This document shows, piece by piece, positions 46,232 through 64,000 of a stretch of 64,000 nucleotides of DNA; position 1 is the first letter of the stretch, and each line of letters opens with the position of its first letter. Under the pieces are notes generated by a model. That model saw only the letters and a list, made by a program, of their open reading frames with translations, made no database searches and was not told the origin of the DNA. The position numbers were made by a program, and so were the translations under genes. Origin of the DNA: Plotosus lineatus (lineage: Eukaryota > Chordata > Actinopteri > Siluriformes > Plotosidae); contig CM045731.1 in the NCBI GenBank assembly GCA_024760905.1, forward strand, positions 55,547,001 through 55,611,000. Reading direction: 5' to 3'.

Positions 46232-46510
46232 ATGAAGAAATTTTTAACAGGGATGAAAAGAAAGGCGGTGAGAAACGTAGATATCGAGTCAAAAGAAAGT
46301 CACCCGAAAGCAAAGACGCGCAAATATGATGACGCATATGTAGCGCTTGGCTTCACCGTGACTACAGTGGGAGGCGAGCAAAGAACGGTATGTTTGCTGT
46401 GTCTAAAAATGCTGGCAGCGGACAGCATGAAGCCAAATAAATTAAGGCGCCACTTGATAACATTACACCCCTGCACTGAAGACCAAGTACAGGTCCCAGC
46501 TAAACATTGA
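46232..46510 (+). pseudogene. hAT transposase N-terminus with BED zinc finger
   Basis: A 92-residue frame from ATG at 46232 reads MKKFLTGMKRKAVRNVDIES, ...KTRKYDDAYVALGFT, then the BED-type finger CLLCLKMLAADSMKPNKLRR followed by HLITLHP (C-x2-C ... H-x4-H). This is the N-terminus of the transposase related to ZBED5/SCAND3-like genes. It stops at 46508-46510, where the deletion of the catalytic region begins. It could make a small DNA-binding protein, but I see no evidence that it is a host gene. Confidence 0.85.
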
Positions 46511-46595
46511 GCAGGAGCTGAGAGCTGCAGTGTCATGCTTCAAACCTCGCTTTGAGAAGCTGTGCGCTGCAAAACGTGCTCATTGTAGCCATTAA
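46509..46595 (+). pseudogene. hAT transposase C-terminal tail
   Basis: Another frame, overlapping the stop of the BED fragment, reads EQELRAAVSCFKPRFEKLCA then AKRAHCSH and stop, the usual C-terminus (PRFE.LC....AHPSH) of this transposase group. Together with the previous entry it shows that the RNaseH-like core was lost in one internal deletion with a frame change at the join. Confidence 0.8.
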
Positions 46596-47129
46596 TCTTG
46601 GCTTCCTCATTTTGAGAAAAAAAAATCAGCACAAATTGTTCTATTTGTTCTTGTTTTGTAGGTTAAAGTGTTTATATATTGTGCTCCTGAGTTAATGTTT
46701 CTGAAGTCAATTTGAATTAATTATTTATTGATTTTATTTTCAGCAGCAAATGGTGTGGTAAGTTTGTCAAAAATGTAACAAGGATATTATTATTTTTAAA
46801 TTTAAGGCAAATTGATGCACTTTCGTTTACAGACTAATAAAAAATGTTTAAAAAGTTATTCTTGTAAGTTGAACTATATCTCTTTCTTTTTGTTTTATTT
46901 ATGTTAACAAGGATACGATATAATGAAGAGATATACCTGTAACTATATTATAGAAAAAAAGTTATAATTTATAGTTGCGGCGGAAAGTGGGTGGTGGGGG
47001 GGCGCGAATTGTTTTCTTCTTGCTAGGGGGGGCGTAACAGAAAATAATTGAGAAGCACTGGCTTAGGGTTACAAAAGTCCGCAAAACAGTGTAAACCTAA
47101 AGCACACAGAGAGGACGTCTTAACATAAG

Positions 47130-47229
<100 letters not shown>

Positions 47230-47770
47230 CAATATATATATATATATACACACACACATACTAGTCCTTCTCAAAAAATTAGCATATTGTGATAAAGTTC
47301 ATTATTTTCTGTAATGTACTTATAAAAATTAAACTTTCATATATTTTAGATTCATGGCACACCAACTTAAATATGGTATAGTGTTTATATGGTATAGTAT
47401 TATAATATAGTGTATATATATATAACTGAACTGGGAAGAAGGAGGGGCACGTTCAGTCTGTCGTTTGTAAACAGTGGATGCAACGTCATTACGTCAGCGT
47501 ACTACGTGGTATGTCTTCTGGAGGGCAGTCAGGTCGGCAGTCTTACCCATGATTGCGGTTTTGAGTAATGAACCAGGCTGGGAGTTTTTAAAAGCCTCAG
47601 CAATCTTTTGTTTAGAGTTAATTGGTTGATTCCGATGATTAGGTTAATAGCTCGTTTAGAGTACCTTTTCATGATATGCAAAATTTGACTTTTTTTTTTT
47701 TTTGGAACCCCCCCCCCCGTAAAATCGAAAAACGTAAAATGGATGAACGTAAGTCGGAGAGCATCTGTAA

Positions 47771-48393
47771 TGCAGCATTCTGCATCTGTATGGTACAGAA
47801 AACATAGCACTAACAGTTAAATGTGAGTTTCTCATAAAATTGGAGAATTTTCGGTTGAAAGATGTTTTAGTATAATAAACATTTAAAAGTATTTCTAGAC
47901 CTTTTTAATAGTATTATCATTCAACTACAGGCTGTTAAACAAACAAACAAACAAAAAAGAAACAACGTAGATATTTGTCTCTCTTCGAAATTCAGTTACA
48001 TTCATATGGAGAAACTTTGTACATACAACACACACTTATTCATTATACAGAAATGACTATTTTATATAAAAGTAAATATTACCATATCATTATTTATTCA
48101 CTTGAGAAATGACTAACACAAAGACAGAAACCTGTATCGTGTATCTACAAGTTAATACAACATGTAGTTTAAACGTTATTGCTTGATAAACAGTATTTTA
48201 TTTGCTCTCCATATATGCAGTTTACACACATTATTCACTGAAATGGTTTAATTAAAGAAAGTATTTATTTCTTGGTGCTGCTATGGGAAATAATATTGGA
48301 TCTCAATGGACTGTGGTCGTACTATTAAAATCACTTTTGTAATATTTTCATAGTCAATCTTGAGTACTACAGCAGGTGGACGGTTCTTGTGGT
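47771..48393. other. Downstream flank of the FNDC7-like gene
   Basis: AT-rich with no gene. On the minus strand an AATAAA polyadenylation signal lies at 48202-48197, about 190 bp after the stop codon, a plausible end of the FNDC7-like transcript. Confidence 0.5.
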
Positions 48394-63703
<15,310 letters not shown>

Positions 63704-64000
63704 CTACAAAGGAGTTAAAACAGATTTTTTTTTAATGCCACAATAAATTGGATGCTGCAAATTTGTATATAAAAACTGCTCATTCTGTTTTTATTCCATT
63801 GATATAGGGTTGAGGTGAAAAGGAATTCCATTGTTTGCTGTATACTTCTTTAGCCTGATCAGTTACATTTTAGGAAGAACATACATAGTACGTGGAGTGA
63901 ATGTATATGCATAGGGCAGGGATGATGTACCACTTGAAAAATTGGCGTTGGCACTTGTGATGCTACGACATTGATCATTTTGCCCAAACACAGTAAACAT
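63704..64000. other. Intron upstream of the first visible FN3 exon
   Basis: No further FN3 exon is visible on the minus strand before the window ends. Confidence 0.6.

Larger units (their letters stand above)
45985..47060 (+). mobile_element. Non-autonomous hAT with BED-finger remnant
   Basis: Terminal inverted repeats CAGTGCTTCTCAAATAGTGG and, inverse, CAGTGCTTCTCAATTATTTT are bracketed by a perfect 8-bp duplication GCTTAGGG at 45977-45984 and 47061-47068. The element is 1076 bp and holds only the two ends of a transposase gene (next two entries). Confidence 0.95.

Overview
The window is nuclear DNA of a vertebrate, almost certainly a teleost fish. It carries vertebrate-type intron-containing genes, tRNA-derived SINEs, Tc1, hAT and Tigger-type DNA transposons, several LINE families, and very long CA/TA/GA microsatellites. 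I do not try to name the species. Only a few per cent of the bases are coding. Most of the rest is nested transposable elements.

Three host genes are supported, all on the minus strand. (1) 22565-22814 is the first coding exon of epm2a (laforin), carrying its starch/glycogen-binding CBM20 module. The remaining exons must lie beyond base 1, so 1-22564 is probably its first intron. (2) 30212-33234 is fbxo30, complete in two coding exons (850 codons) with an N-terminal TRAF-type zinc finger and a C-terminal F-box. A CpG-rich promoter-like block with a perfect splice donor near 40.0-40.5 kb is a good candidate for its noncoding first exon. (3) 48394-63703 is the 3' part of a large secreted or surface gene made of fibronectin type III exons, FNDC7-like. 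Its 5' end lies beyond base 64000. FBXO30 and EPM2A are also neighbours in the same orientation in mammals, which supports both calls.

Layout. 1-22.5 kb (epm2a intron 1): LINE fragments, a Tigger-type transposase fragment, an LTR-like copy with a nested hAT, Tigger-like MITEs, a 5'-truncated LINE-A with a target-site duplication, a Tc1 element and SINEs. 22.8-30 kb (between epm2a and fbxo30): a fold-back LINE-A pair, SINEs and a MITE. 33.2-40.2 kb (probable fbxo30 intron 1): inverted copies of one DNA transposon flanking two Tc1 copies and a MITE with an internal minisatellite. 40.8-47.8 kb: a Russian-doll locus in which a 3.1-kb LINE-A (21-bp target duplication) and a hAT element (8-bp duplication) sit inside an older DNA transposon. 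48-64 kb: the FN3 gene, whose introns hold SINEs, another LINE, a solo LTR and long microsatellites.

The best leads are these. The main SINE shares its 3' tail with the resident LINE-A, and the same SINE body also occurs with a second tail. The FN3 gene has two phase-compatible alternative 3' ends, one tail-anchor-like and one with a furin-like site plus a cysteine-poor FN3 domain. One FN3 domain lacks two middle cysteines together, which suggests a conserved disulfide pair. Two FN3 splice sites are continuous with long dinucleotide repeats. I found no wholly new gene system. All calls come from reading the sequence and recalling families; no database search was run.
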